Of a DNA stretch of 11,259 nucleotides, positions 1-6,609 are shown piece by piece; position 1 is the stretch's first letter; each line of letters starts with the position of its first letter. The translations under genes and the position numbers were made by a program. The stretch is from NCBI GenBank assembly GCA_017412025.1, contig JAFQOY010000247.1, positions 1-11,259 on the forward strand. The letters are read 5' to 3'. This DNA is from Clostridia bacterium (GTDB lineage: Bacteria > Bacillota_A > Clostridia > Christensenellales > Aristaeellaceae). Below the pieces are notes generated by a model that made no database searches, was not told where the DNA came from, and saw only the letters and a list, made by a program, of their open reading frames with translations.

Positions 1-120
1 GAGCGCGGCAAGATCATGCCCCGCCGTATGAGCGGCAACTGCGCCAAGCATCAGCGTCAGCTGTCTGAGGCCATCAAGCGCGCCCGTGCCATCGCGCTGC
101 TGCCCTACACCGCTGAGTAA
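1..120 (+). CDS. rpsR: 30S ribosomal protein S18 (bS18), C-terminal part
   Basis: Frame 1 is open from the left edge to a TAA stop and gives 39 residues. They include the S18 signature core [15 protein letters not shown] followed by [13 protein letters not shown], which is highly conserved in bS18. S18 sits on the 30S platform beside S6 and contacts 16S rRNA. The start lies outside the window, so about half of the usual 75-90 residue protein is missing here. In most Bacillota rpsR is the last gene of rpsF-ssb-rpsR. The strong terminator directly downstream fits an operon-final position. The single cysteine in GNCAKHQ is common in Clostridia. Identity is secure; only the partial length limits confidence. 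Confidence 0.95.
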   Translation, partial: ERGKIMPRRMSGNCAKHQRQLSEAIKRARAIALLPYTAE

Positions 121-136
121 GCAGACACGCAAATTC

Positions 137-166
137 ACCGAGTCGGTTTTCCGGCTCGGTTTTTTT
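137..166 (+). terminator. Rho-independent terminator of rpsR
   Basis: Sixteen bases after the rpsR stop there is a hairpin ACCGAG-T-CGG / CCG-G-CTCGGT with a TTTT loop, one mismatch and a run of seven T (160-166). It is a classic intrinsic terminator for the + strand. On the minus strand the same hairpin is followed by TGAATTTG, which is a poor T-tract, so it is at best a weak terminator for the convergent membrane-protein gene. Confidence 0.9.
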
Positions 167-229
167 GTATTCTGTTTTGCTTTTCGTCCGCGCTCCCGCT
201 GTCTGCCTTCGTCCCGTCTGCGGTTTGCG

Positions 230-694
230 TCATTTTCTTCCCGTCAGGATCATGCCGAAAAGACCGCCCGCCGCAATACCCATGCCAAGGTCGGCCAGAT
301 AGGCCGAAAACCTCACGCTCTGCCCCATCAGCAGGCTGCAGCAGACGATGCCCGCCGCCATATACAGCACGCCGACGCATGCGCCGCGCAGCGTGCCCGA
401 GCCCTGAGCGCCCGACAGCGCCGCGGAAACCCCGGCCAGAATGGCGGCAAACTTGACAACCTGATTGATGGCGGAAATTGCGCGGTCGCTGGCGTCCCAC
501 CAGTTGAGCGCCAGCGCGAATACCGCAATGGCGATCACCGTCAGGCTTGCGCCGACCAGCACGCCCCGTATCACCTGCGAAAGCGCGCCTTTCCCCTTCC
601 CCCTGCGCACGCTGCGGCGCATGGTTCGCCTGAAGGAATCCAGTCCGCGTTCCCTCTGCTTTGCAAAAGGCTGTGTCTGCGCTTTGTTTTCCAT
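230..694 (-). CDS. TIGR04086-family four-helix membrane protein
   Basis: This 154-residue protein has a basic N-terminal tail (about residues 10-36, rich in Arg/Lys) and four hydrophobic segments, near residues 42-64, 75-95, 103-123 and 131-150. The glycine-rich last helix ends in GGLFGMILTGRK. Length, topology and position next to yajC match the TIGR04086 membrane-protein family of Clostridia, whose function is unknown. Two in-frame ATGs lie six bases apart. AGGAGG (702-707) is 1 base from the upstream one (698-700) and 7 bases from the downstream one (692-694), so I chose the downstream ATG, giving MENKAQTQ. The gene is convergent with rpsR. A terminator separates it from yajC, and no convincing promoter of its own is visible, so expression may come from read-through. 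The family assignment is from memory of pattern and context. Confidence 0.8.
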   Translation of the reverse strand: MENKAQTQPFAKQRERGLDSFRRTMRRSVRRGKGKGALSQVIRGVLVGASLTVIAIAVFALALNWWDASDRAISAINQVVKFAAILAGVSAALSGAQGSGTLRGACVGVLYMAAGIVCCSLLMGQSVRFSAYLADLGMGIAAGGLFGMILTGRK

Positions 695-700
695 GGTCAT

Positions 701-865
701 CCCTCCTGGGCGGCTATACCGCCTTCTGTCAGATTGGTCAGCAGTTCTGCGTGAACAAGCGAACGCGCCGCTTCACCCCTCAGTTACCGCTTTTGCTGCC
801 CGCTCCCCTTTCATGAGCATGGAGCCAAGCGAACGCCGGAAGGAGACGCAGTTTCCTGTGACACG
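701..865. other. Intergenic gap between the yajC terminator and the TIGR04086-family gene
   Basis: The gap holds the AGGAGG of the membrane-protein gene (702-707) and repeat copy 1. The best minus-strand promoter-like pair is CTGACC and TATAGC (713-718). It would start transcription inside the ribosome binding site, so I do not accept it. Otherwise I see nothing here. Confidence 0.5.
776..826. repeat. Degenerate intergenic palindromic repeat, copy 1
   Basis: The segment begins CCCCTCAG, runs through CGCTCCCCTTTCA and ends GGAGCC. The same ordered blocks recur at 3837-3877 in the same orientation: CCCCTCAG, then GCT(T/C)CCCTTTCA, then GGAGC. This copy is longer and its internal stems have decayed. 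The pattern resembles short dispersed intergenic repeats found in many GC-rich gut Clostridia (recollection, not a search). No gene overlaps it. Confidence 0.55.
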
Positions 866-910
866 AAAAAAACCCCGCTTTGCCATGGTCAACCCTATGA
901 CAAAACGGGG
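866..910 (-). terminator. Rho-independent terminator of yajC
   Basis: Read on the minus strand, CGGGG-a-TTTG-t-CAT pairs with ATG-g-CAAA-g-CCCCG around a 10-base loop, with two single mismatches, and is followed by seven T (complement of the A-run 866-872). It lies 25 bases past the yajC stop. The downstream membrane-protein gene would therefore be expressed only by read-through or from an unseen promoter. Confidence 0.85.
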
Positions 911-935
911 ATTTCTATTCACGTCAGACAGAGAA

Positions 936-1319
936 TCAGATCAGGGTTTCGGCGTCGTTGGTCACAGACAGCTGCTCCACGTTGCGCACAGCCCAGCGGG
1001 CGATCATCATCTGGCTCTTCTGCTCGCCGACCTCGATGGTCAGCACCTCGTCCTTGATGCGCACGATGGTGCCGTAGATGCCGCCGATGGTGCAGATGCG
1101 GTCGCCGACCTTCAGGTTCTCGAGCATCTTCTTGGCTTCCTTGTCCTTCTTGCGCTGCGGACGGATCAGCATGAAATAGAAGATGACGAAGATCAGGATC
1201 ATCGGCAGGAACTGCACGGCGTAGTAGATGATCATCGCGCCGGTGGACATCTCCTCGGCAGCAACCTCCGCGCCGGCCTGCGCAGCGTCAGCCAGCAGGT
1301 TCATGAGAGAATACTTCAT
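936..1319 (-). CDS. yajC: Preprotein translocase subunit YajC
   Basis: YajC is a small bitopic protein that associates with SecDF-YidC at the SecYEG channel. The 127-residue product has a short N-terminal extension rich in Ala/Glu, one membrane helix at about residues 29-52, then the family hallmark IRPQRKKDKE (52-61). A cytosolic beta-rich part follows, with VGDRICTIGGIYGTIVRI at 71-88. The length is slightly above the usual 85-115 because of the N-terminal extension. The ATG is preceded by AAGGAAGG about nine bases upstream. A later ATG at codon 6 has no ribosome binding site. yajC follows tgt, as in many bacteria, and has its own promoter. The secD/secF genes that often follow yajC are not here. 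Confidence 0.95.
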   Translation of the reverse strand: MKYSLMNLLADAAQAGAEVAAEEMSTGAMIIYYAVQFLPMILIFVIFYFMLIRPQRKKDKEAKKMLENLKVGDRICTIGGIYGTIVRIKDEVLTIEVGEQKSQMMIARWAVRNVEQLSVTNDAETLI

Positions 1320-1363
1320 AGGTGAATACCTTCCTTTCAGTTATGCAATATCGCAACTTCATC

Positions 1364-1392
1364 ATTATACATGGTAAAGGCAAAAACTGCAA
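1364..1392 (-). promoter_or_regulatory. Sigma-A promoter of yajC
   Basis: On the minus strand, TTGCAG (1387-1392) and a perfect TATAAT (1364-1369) are separated by 17 bases. Transcription would start near 1356, giving a leader of about 37 bases that carries the ribosome binding site. It lies in the 109-base gap between tgt and yajC. No terminator for tgt is evident there, so yajC probably receives both its own and tgt-derived transcription. Confidence 0.8.
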
Positions 1393-1428
1393 GCATTGTT
1401 TGAAATCTTCACGACTGACCGGGTTCAA

Positions 1429-2559
<1,131 letters not shown>

Positions 2560-2619
2560 TCATTTCCTTTCTGCGCGAAGCGCTGTACACGCGCATGCGC
2601 ATCCAAATTAACCTTTCCG

Positions 2620-2648
2620 ATTATATCATGCGCGACTGTCTTATTCAA
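2620..2648 (-). promoter_or_regulatory. Sigma-A promoter of tgt
   Basis: On the minus strand, TTGAAT (2643-2648) and a perfect TATAAT (2620-2625) stand 17 bases apart, just downstream of the queA terminator. The predicted start near 2613 leaves a leader of about 57 bases. That leader contains the self-complementary GCGCATGCGC (2591-2600) and a small GCGC-TTC-GCGC hairpin shortly before the ribosome binding site. I see no preQ1 riboswitch pattern in it. Confidence 0.8.
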
Positions 2649-2665
2649 GTATGGATTGCGGCAGC

Positions 2666-2695
2666 AAAAAGCCGGAAACGCAGTCGGTTTCCGGC
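2666..2695 (-). terminator. Rho-independent terminator of queA
   Basis: A perfect 9-bp stem, GCCGGAAAC / GTTTCCGGC (2687-2695 and 2671-2679), encloses a 7-base loop and is followed on the minus strand by five T. It begins 23 bases after the queA stop and separates queA from tgt. Confidence 0.9.
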
Positions 2696-2718
2696 AGTAT
2701 CATATAATTGTATTCCTT

Positions 2719-3747
2719 TCAGTCCGTGATGAACATCGCATCGCCGAAGCTGAAGAAGCGGTAGCGCTCATGAACGGCCTGCTCATATGCGGCAAGCGCG
2801 TTTTCCCTGCCCATCAGGGCGGAGATGAGCATCAGCAGCGTGCTCTGGGGCAGATGGAAATTGGTGATCAGCGCGTCCACCGCCTTGATCTTCACGCCCG
2901 GGGTGATGAAAATCTGCGTAAAGCCGCTGCCCGGATGCACAGCGCTATCCTCCGCGGCGACGGTTTCAAGCGTCCTGACGCTCGTGGTGCCCACGCAGAT
3001 CACGCGGCCTCCGCGCGCATGCGCAGCATTGATTCTCTCCGCCTGCTCCGGCGTCACCTCGTAATACTCGCTGTGCATGTGGTGGTTGGCGACGTCCTCC
3101 TCCTTGACGGGACGGAACGTGCCAAGGCCCACGTGCAGCAGCACCGGAACAACCTCCACGCCCTTTTCCTTTACGCGCTCCAGCAGCTCGGGCGTAAAAT
3201 GCAGGCCTGCCGTCGGTGCGGCGGCGCTGCCGTCGATTTTCGCATAGACCGTCTGGTAGCGCGTCCTGTCCTCCAGCTTCTCATGGATGTACGGCGGAAG
3301 CGGCATCTGACCGAGCCGGTCAAGCACATCCTCGAACACGCCCTCGTACTCAAAGCGCACCGTCCTGCCTCCATCCTCGGCGATGGTCAGCACTTCGGCC
3401 TTCAGCTCTCCGTCTCCGAAGACGAAACGCGCGCCGGGCTTGGCCTTCTTGCCCGGCTTGAGGATAACCTCCCAGTCGGTCAGGTTCAGGCGGCGCAGCA
3501 GCAGAAACTCAATCGCGCCGCCCGTGCCCTCCTTCACGCCGTAAAGGCGCGCAGGAATGACGCGCGTCTGGTTGATTACCAGCACGTCGCCTGCGTTCAG
3601 GTATTCGACGATATCGCGAAAGACCCTGTGCTCAATCGTATTCGTATTGCGGTGATATACCAGCAGGCGGCTGGAATCGCGCGGGTAAACGGGCGTCTGC
3701 GCGATCAGCTCCTCCGGCAGATCGTAGTAAAAATCGGATGTCTTCAT
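2719..3747 (-). CDS. queA: S-adenosylmethionine:tRNA ribosyltransferase-isomerase QueA
   Basis: QueA transfers and rearranges the ribose of SAM onto preQ1-modified tRNA to give epoxyqueuosine. The 342-residue length is standard. Family motifs appear in order: [14 protein letters not shown] (6-19), [15 protein letters not shown] (54-68), [10 protein letters not shown] (176-185), [10 protein letters not shown] (205-214), [10 protein letters not shown] (252-261), [14 protein letters not shown] (294-307) and [10 protein letters not shown] (329-338). The ATG has AGGAAGAAG a few bases upstream. The gene lies 151 bases after ruvB, across an intergenic repeat, and has a strong terminator after it. 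The adjacent tgt encodes the preceding enzyme of the pathway. Confidence 0.97.
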   Translation of the reverse strand: MKTSDFYYDLPEELIAQTPVYPRDSSRLLVYHRNTNTIEHRVFRDIVEYLNAGDVLVINQTRVIPARLYGVKEGTGGAIEFLLLRRLNLTDWEVILKPGKKAKPGARFVFGDGELKAEVLTIAEDGGRTVRFEYEGVFEDVLDRLGQMPLPPYIHEKLEDRTRYQTVYAKIDGSAAAPTAGLHFTPELLERVKEKGVEVVPVLLHVGLGTFRPVKEEDVANHHMHSEYYEVTPEQAERINAAHARGGRVICVGTTSVRTLETVAAEDSAVHPGSGFTQIFITPGVKIKAVDALITNFHLPQSTLLMLISALMGRENALAAYEQAVHERYRFFSFGDAMFITD

Positions 3748-3783
3748 GTCTTCTTCCTGTCAGCGGTTTCTCTCCCGCTTCGC

Positions 3784-3811
3784 ATTATTTCGCTGCGTCG
3801 TTGTGTTGTAA
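3784..3811 (-). promoter_or_regulatory. Possible weak promoter of queA
   Basis: On the minus strand, TTACAA (3806-3811) and AATAAT (3784-3789) are 16 bases apart, 37 bases or more upstream of the queA ATG. Each box differs from consensus at two positions or fewer, but the spacing is short. No terminator is convincing between ruvB and queA, so queA may also be read from the ruv promoter. Confidence 0.35.
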
Positions 3812-3836
3812 GAAAATGCGCCCTTGTGCGCTCCAG

Positions 3837-3877
3837 CCCCTCAGGCGCTTCGCGCCAGCTTCCCTTTCAGGGGAGCT
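3837..3877. repeat. Intergenic palindromic repeat, copy 2
   Basis: Two adjacent hairpins are visible: GGCGC-TTC-GCGCC (3844-3856), and AGCTTCCC-TTTCA-GGGGAGCT (3857-3877) with one wobble pair. They follow the block CCCCTCAG. It shares ordered blocks and orientation with copy 1 at 776-826 and is better preserved. No run of T follows on either strand, so it is not an ordinary terminator. It fills much of the ruvB-queA gap. Confidence 0.6.
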
Positions 3878-3898
3878 ATACTTCTGCCGTCAGCGCCT

Positions 3899-4948
3899 TC
3901 AGTCAAGCAGGCTGGTCTGCCCCTCGGCCTTTGCCGCCGCGCGCATGTCAAGCGGCATCGGGATCTTCATGTGCCCATACGCCGCCTGCGTGCAGATGCG
4001 GCCGCGCGGCGTGCGCATGATGAAGCCCAGCTGCATCAGGTACGGCTCGATAACGTCCTCAATGGTCACGGCGTCCTCGCCGGTCGTCGCGGCCAGCGTG
4101 TCAAGGCCCACGGGCCTGCCGCCGAACTTGACCATCATCGTATGGAGCATCGCGCGGTCCGTGCGGTCGAGTCCGAGATCGTCCACATCCAGCAGCTGCA
4201 GCGCCTCGCGCGCCATCTGCTTTGTAATCACGCCGTCGCCGCGCACCTGCGCATAGTCGCGCACGCGCTTTAAAAGCCGGTTGACGATGCGGGGCGTTCC
4301 GCGGCTGCGGCGCGCGATCTCGCGCACGCCTTCCTCCTCCGCCTCGATGCCCAGCACCCCAGCGGAATGATAGACGATCTTCATCAGCTCTTCCGTCGTA
4401 TACATCTGGAGCCTGAAGATGATGCCGAAGCGGTCCCTGAGCGGCGCGGAGAGCGAGCCGGCGCGCGTCGTCGCGCCGATGAGCGTAAACTTGGGCAGAT
4501 CCAGACGGATGCTGCGCGCCGAGGGACCCTTGCCGATCATGATATCCAGCGCGTAGTCCTCCATCGCGGGATAGAGCACCTCTTCCACCGCATGGGACAG
4601 GCGGTGAATCTCGTCGATAAAGAGCACGTCGCCGCTTGACAGGTTGGTCAGCAGGCTGGCCAAATCGCCTGCGCGCTCGATTGCCGGGCCGCTGGTCACG
4701 CGGATATTCTGGCCCATCTCCGCGGCGACAATGCCCGCAAGCGTCGTCTTGCCAAGACCGGGCGGGCCATAGAGCAGGATATGATCCAGCGAATCGCGCC
4801 GCTGGCGCGCCGCCTGAATGTAGATGTTCAGGCTGTCCTTCACCGTCTCCTGACCCACGTACTCCCTGAGCGTTTTGGGGCGCAGGCTGCTCTCCTGATC
4901 GTCCTCTTCCTCGCGGAATCCGCTCATCACCAGGCGTTCTTCATCCAT
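3899..4948 (-). CDS. ruvB: Holliday junction branch-migration ATPase RuvB
   Basis: RuvB is the hexameric AAA+ motor that pumps DNA through the RuvA-bound Holliday junction. Numbered from the GTG at 4966 (355 residues), I see [13 protein letters not shown] (27-39), Walker [10 protein letters not shown] (68-75 region), Walker [10 protein letters not shown] (114-122), sensor 1 GATTRAG (164-170), arginine finger Arg177 in APLRDRFG, sensor-2 region [11 protein letters not shown] (222-232) and the winged-helix end with [12 protein letters not shown]. Starts are ambiguous. The GTG at 4966 overlaps the upstream stop but lacks a ribosome binding site. The tandem ATGs at 4951 and 4948 follow GGTGAG. 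I chose 4948 because MDEERLV matches the usual RuvB N-terminus and has the better spacing (349 residues). The gene sits in the ruvC-ruvA-DUF4250-ruvB unit. Confidence 0.96.
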   Translation of the reverse strand: MDEERLVMSGFREEEDDQESSLRPKTLREYVGQETVKDSLNIYIQAARQRRDSLDHILLYGPPGLGKTTLAGIVAAEMGQNIRVTSGPAIERAGDLASLLTNLSSGDVLFIDEIHRLSHAVEEVLYPAMEDYALDIMIGKGPSARSIRLDLPKFTLIGATTRAGSLSAPLRDRFGIIFRLQMYTTEELMKIVYHSAGVLGIEAEEEGVREIARRSRGTPRIVNRLLKRVRDYAQVRGDGVITKQMAREALQLLDVDDLGLDRTDRAMLHTMMVKFGGRPVGLDTLAATTGEDAVTIEDVIEPYLMQLGFIMRTPRGRICTQAAYGHMKIPMPLDMRAAAKAEGQTSLLD

Positions 4949-4962
4949 CATACTCACCACAC

Positions 4963-5136
4963 TCACACAAACTGATTTCTCTTCTCTTCATATACATAGC
5001 CGATCTCCTGAAGCTTCGCTTCAAGCGATTCCCGGCTGACGTCCATATCCTCGCACAGCGCGTCAAGGGACGCGTACTGATCGCGGAGTTTCATGTTGAT
5101 CACGCTCAGCAGCATGACCGGATCATTGGGAAGCAT
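4963..5136 (-). CDS. Small DUF4250-family protein
   Basis: This encodes 57 residues, starting [21 protein letters not shown] and ending [12 protein letters not shown]. The pattern (L/I)PxDPxMLLSxxNMKLRDxYxSLDxLC...GYxYxxxxNxF is that of the DUF4250 family, whose function is unknown. It is soluble, mostly helical, and looks like a small helix-turn-helix fold ([24 protein letters not shown]). That structural idea is my inference. AGGAGG (5145-5150) is 8 bases from the ATG at 5134-5136. A GTG at 5143-5145 overlaps that site and cannot be the start. The ribosome binding site overlaps the ruvA stop codon. The gene's own TGA overlaps a GTG in the ruvB frame, so it is tightly embedded between ruvA and ruvB. 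Confidence 0.85.
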   Translation of the reverse strand: MLPNDPVMLLSVINMKLRDQYASLDALCEDMDVSRESLEAKLQEIGYVYEEKRNQFV

Positions 5137-5149
5137 CGCATGCACCTCC

Positions 5150-5755
5150 TCACAGCGAACTCATCTGGCGCAGCGCCAGCATGATGAGCTTATCCACCGT
5201 ATCCGCCTGATCGCGCACGAGATTGATCGCGCGCGCCGCCTCGGCGGACGTATAGCCAAGCGCCTGAAGCGCAGCCTGCGCCTCCTGCTGCGCGCTGGTG
5301 ACCGGCGCGGACACGGGCGCTTTCACGCCGGAAACGGAGGCGGATACATCCTGCTGCTCCACCTTGTCCTTGAGTTCCAGCACGATGCGCTGCGCAGTCT
5401 TCTTGCCGATGCCCGGCGCGCGGGAGAGCGCCGTGACGTCGCCCGTGACGATGGCGATGGACAAATCGCGCACGGACAGCGCGGAGAGCACGCCCAGCGC
5501 CGTCTTCGCGCCCACACCCGTCACTGAGCACAGGCGTTTGAACATCGTACGCTCCTGCGTGGTGGCAAAGCCGAAGAGCTCCATCGCATCCTCGCGCACG
5601 TTCATCACCGTGTAGCAGCGCCAGACCTCGTTTTTCCCCGGCGCCGCGGCCAGCGTGGCGTTTGAACACATGAGCGAAAAGCCCACGCCGCCGGCATTGA
5701 TCACCAATTCGCCCGGATTCTTCTCGGCAACCTTACCTTCAATAAATGCAATCAT
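5150..5755 (-). CDS. ruvA: Holliday junction DNA-binding protein RuvA
   Basis: RuvA tetramers bind the four-way junction and load RuvB. The 201-residue length is normal. Domain I (1-64) begins MIAFIEGKV and includes VGF and the MNVREDAMELFGF region. Domain II carries two helix-hairpin-helix motifs, SVTGVGAKTALGVLS (77-91) and APGIGKKTAQRIVLELKDK (113-131). A flexible Ala/Ser/Val/Pro linker follows (about 136-155). Domain III, which contacts RuvB, has QEAQAALQALGYTSAEAARAI (157-177). The ATG has GAGGA upstream and lies 12 bases after the ruvC stop, so the two are co-transcribed. Confidence 0.97.
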   Translation of the reverse strand: MIAFIEGKVAEKNPGELVINAGGVGFSLMCSNATLAAAPGKNEVWRCYTVMNVREDAMELFGFATTQERTMFKRLCSVTGVGAKTALGVLSALSVRDLSIAIVTGDVTALSRAPGIGKKTAQRIVLELKDKVEQQDVSASVSGVKAPVSAPVTSAQQEAQAALQALGYTSAEAARAINLVRDQADTVDKLIMLALRQMSSL

Positions 5756-5767
5756 GCTCTGTCCTCG

Positions 5768-6262
5768 TCATTTGATTTGAAACTGCATGCGCCCGACGCC
5801 TGCGTGCGCATGCGTGATGGCGCAGGCGCATGCGTCCGCCGCGTCGTCCGGCCTGGGAATCTCCTTGACGCCCAGGAGCATGCGCACCATCATCTGCACC
5901 TGATGCTTGTCCGCGCCGCCATAGCCGACGACGGCCTGCTTGATCTGCATCGGCGTGTATTCAAAAAGCTTGTCCGTATAGCTCTGGCATGCCGCCAGCG
6001 CCACGCCGCGCGCGCCCGCAACCTGGATGCCCGTGGTGATGTTCTTGGAAAAGAACAGCTCCTCAAAGGCGATCTCATCCGGCTTGAACGTCTCAATCAG
6101 CCCCTTGACGCCCGTATACAGGCTCGCCAGCCTCGTCGGGAACGTATCCCTCGGATAGGTGATCAGCGCGCCGTACTGAATCAGCCGGTCGCGGTAGCCA
6201 TCCGATTCGATCACGCCCCAGCCCATCGTCGCCAGACCCGGGTCAATTCCCAGAACTCTCAA
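5768..6262 (-). CDS. ruvC: Holliday junction resolvase RuvC
   Basis: RuvC is the dimeric endonuclease that cuts the Holliday junction held by RuvAB. The 164-residue length is normal. The four acidic catalytic residues are all present: Asp7 in GIDPGLATMGWG, Glu67 in IAFEELFF, and Asp140 and Asp143 in RPDDAADACA. The GYGGADKHQVQMMVRMLL segment (113-130) is also typical. The only start that preserves the invariant N-terminus is a TTG at 6260-6262, preceded by AAAGGAAG with about 7 bases of spacing. It is the first gene of the ruv unit and has a promoter at 6335-6363. The stop is 12 bases before ruvA. Confidence 0.96.
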   Translation of the reverse strand: MRVLGIDPGLATMGWGVIESDGYRDRLIQYGALITYPRDTFPTRLASLYTGVKGLIETFKPDEIAFEELFFSKNITTGIQVAGARGVALAACQSYTDKLFEYTPMQIKQAVVGYGGADKHQVQMMVRMLLGVKEIPRPDDAADACACAITHAHAGVGRMQFQIK

Positions 6263-6334
6263 AACATCTCTTCCTTTATATCATCCCGAATTGCCGCAGC
6301 GAACGCCGCAGACGCAAATATACATAACCAGTTC

Positions 6335-6363
6335 AGTTTATCCCATTTTATCCTTCCTGTCAA
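6335..6363 (-). promoter_or_regulatory. Sigma-A promoter of ruvC
   Basis: On the minus strand, a perfect TTGACA (6358-6363) and TAAACT (6335-6340, four of six consensus bases) are spaced 17 bases apart. Initiation near 6328 gives a leader of about 65 bases. I looked for a LexA/Din box (GAAC-N4-GTTC) around it and found none. Confidence 0.6.
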
Positions 6364-6395
6364 TGACTGCATAGATGCGCATTTTATACATATTT

Positions 6396-6530
6396 CATTT
6401 ATAAATATGCATCCCGTTTCGAATATGTGCATACCCAATCCCCTTTCTCCTGCATATTCGATGCACAAATTCGGAAAAAATGCGAAAAAATGCAAATTAT
6501 TTCCCGAAACCCCTTGCATTTTTATGAGAA
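6396..6530 (+). promoter_or_regulatory. Candidate arginine repressor (ArgR/AhrC) sites upstream of argG
   Basis: Three 18-base stretches each match the Bacillus-type ARG box CATGAATAAAAATKCAAK, or its complement, at 13 positions by my hand count: 6396-6413 (CATTTATAAATATGCATC), 6479-6496 (ending AAAAATGCAAA) and 6513-6530 (complement orientation, CTTGCATTTTTATGAGAA). The last overlaps the -35 box and spacer of the argG promoter, where a repressor would block polymerase. AT-rich DNA gives chance matches, so this is inference. An argR gene is not in the window. Confidence 0.45.
6474..6493. repeat. Tandem 10-bp repeat GAAAAAATGC x2
   Basis: Two perfect adjacent copies of GAAAAAATGC (6474-6483, 6484-6493) place two A6 tracts exactly one helical turn apart, 20-40 bases upstream of the argG -35 box. 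Phased A-tracts usually bend DNA. The second copy is also part of a candidate ARG box. Confidence 0.8.
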
Positions 6531-6542
6531 CCGCGCTATAAT
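6514..6542 (+). promoter_or_regulatory. Sigma-A promoter of argG
   Basis: TTGCAT (6514-6519), a 17-base spacer and a perfect TATAAT (6537-6542). Initiation near 6549 gives a leader of about 60 bases with a small GGCGG-AATGAA-CCGCC hairpin (6570-6585) ahead of the ribosome binding site. A candidate ARG box covers the -35 box and spacer. Confidence 0.85.
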
Positions 6543-6609
6543 ACCAACTCGTAACAGCAAATTCTTGCCGGCGGAATGAACCGCCAGCATTCTATGGAGG
6601 GGTTTTACC

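Noticed and set aside
121..229. SCIFF (six-cysteine) peptide gene near yajC/TIGR04086
   Set aside because: That neighbour occurs in some Clostridia, but no cysteine-rich small frame with a ribosome binding site is present here.
1393..1428. Terminator of tgt
   Set aside because: Only a four-pair stem can be drawn and no T-run follows.
3813..3835. Terminator of ruvB from the GCGC-GCGC stem followed by ATTTTCTT on the minus strand
   Set aside because: The stem is only four pairs and the T-run is interrupted.
6320..6400. LexA/SOS box at the ruvC promoter
   Set aside because: GAACTGGTTATG is only a half match; there is no GAAC-N4-GTTC or close variant near the promoter.
6259..6519. 86-codon minus-strand frame upstream of ruvC
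   Set aside because: Its start lies upstream of the ruvC promoter, which it contains; it has no ribosome binding site and an atypical composition from AT-rich control DNA.
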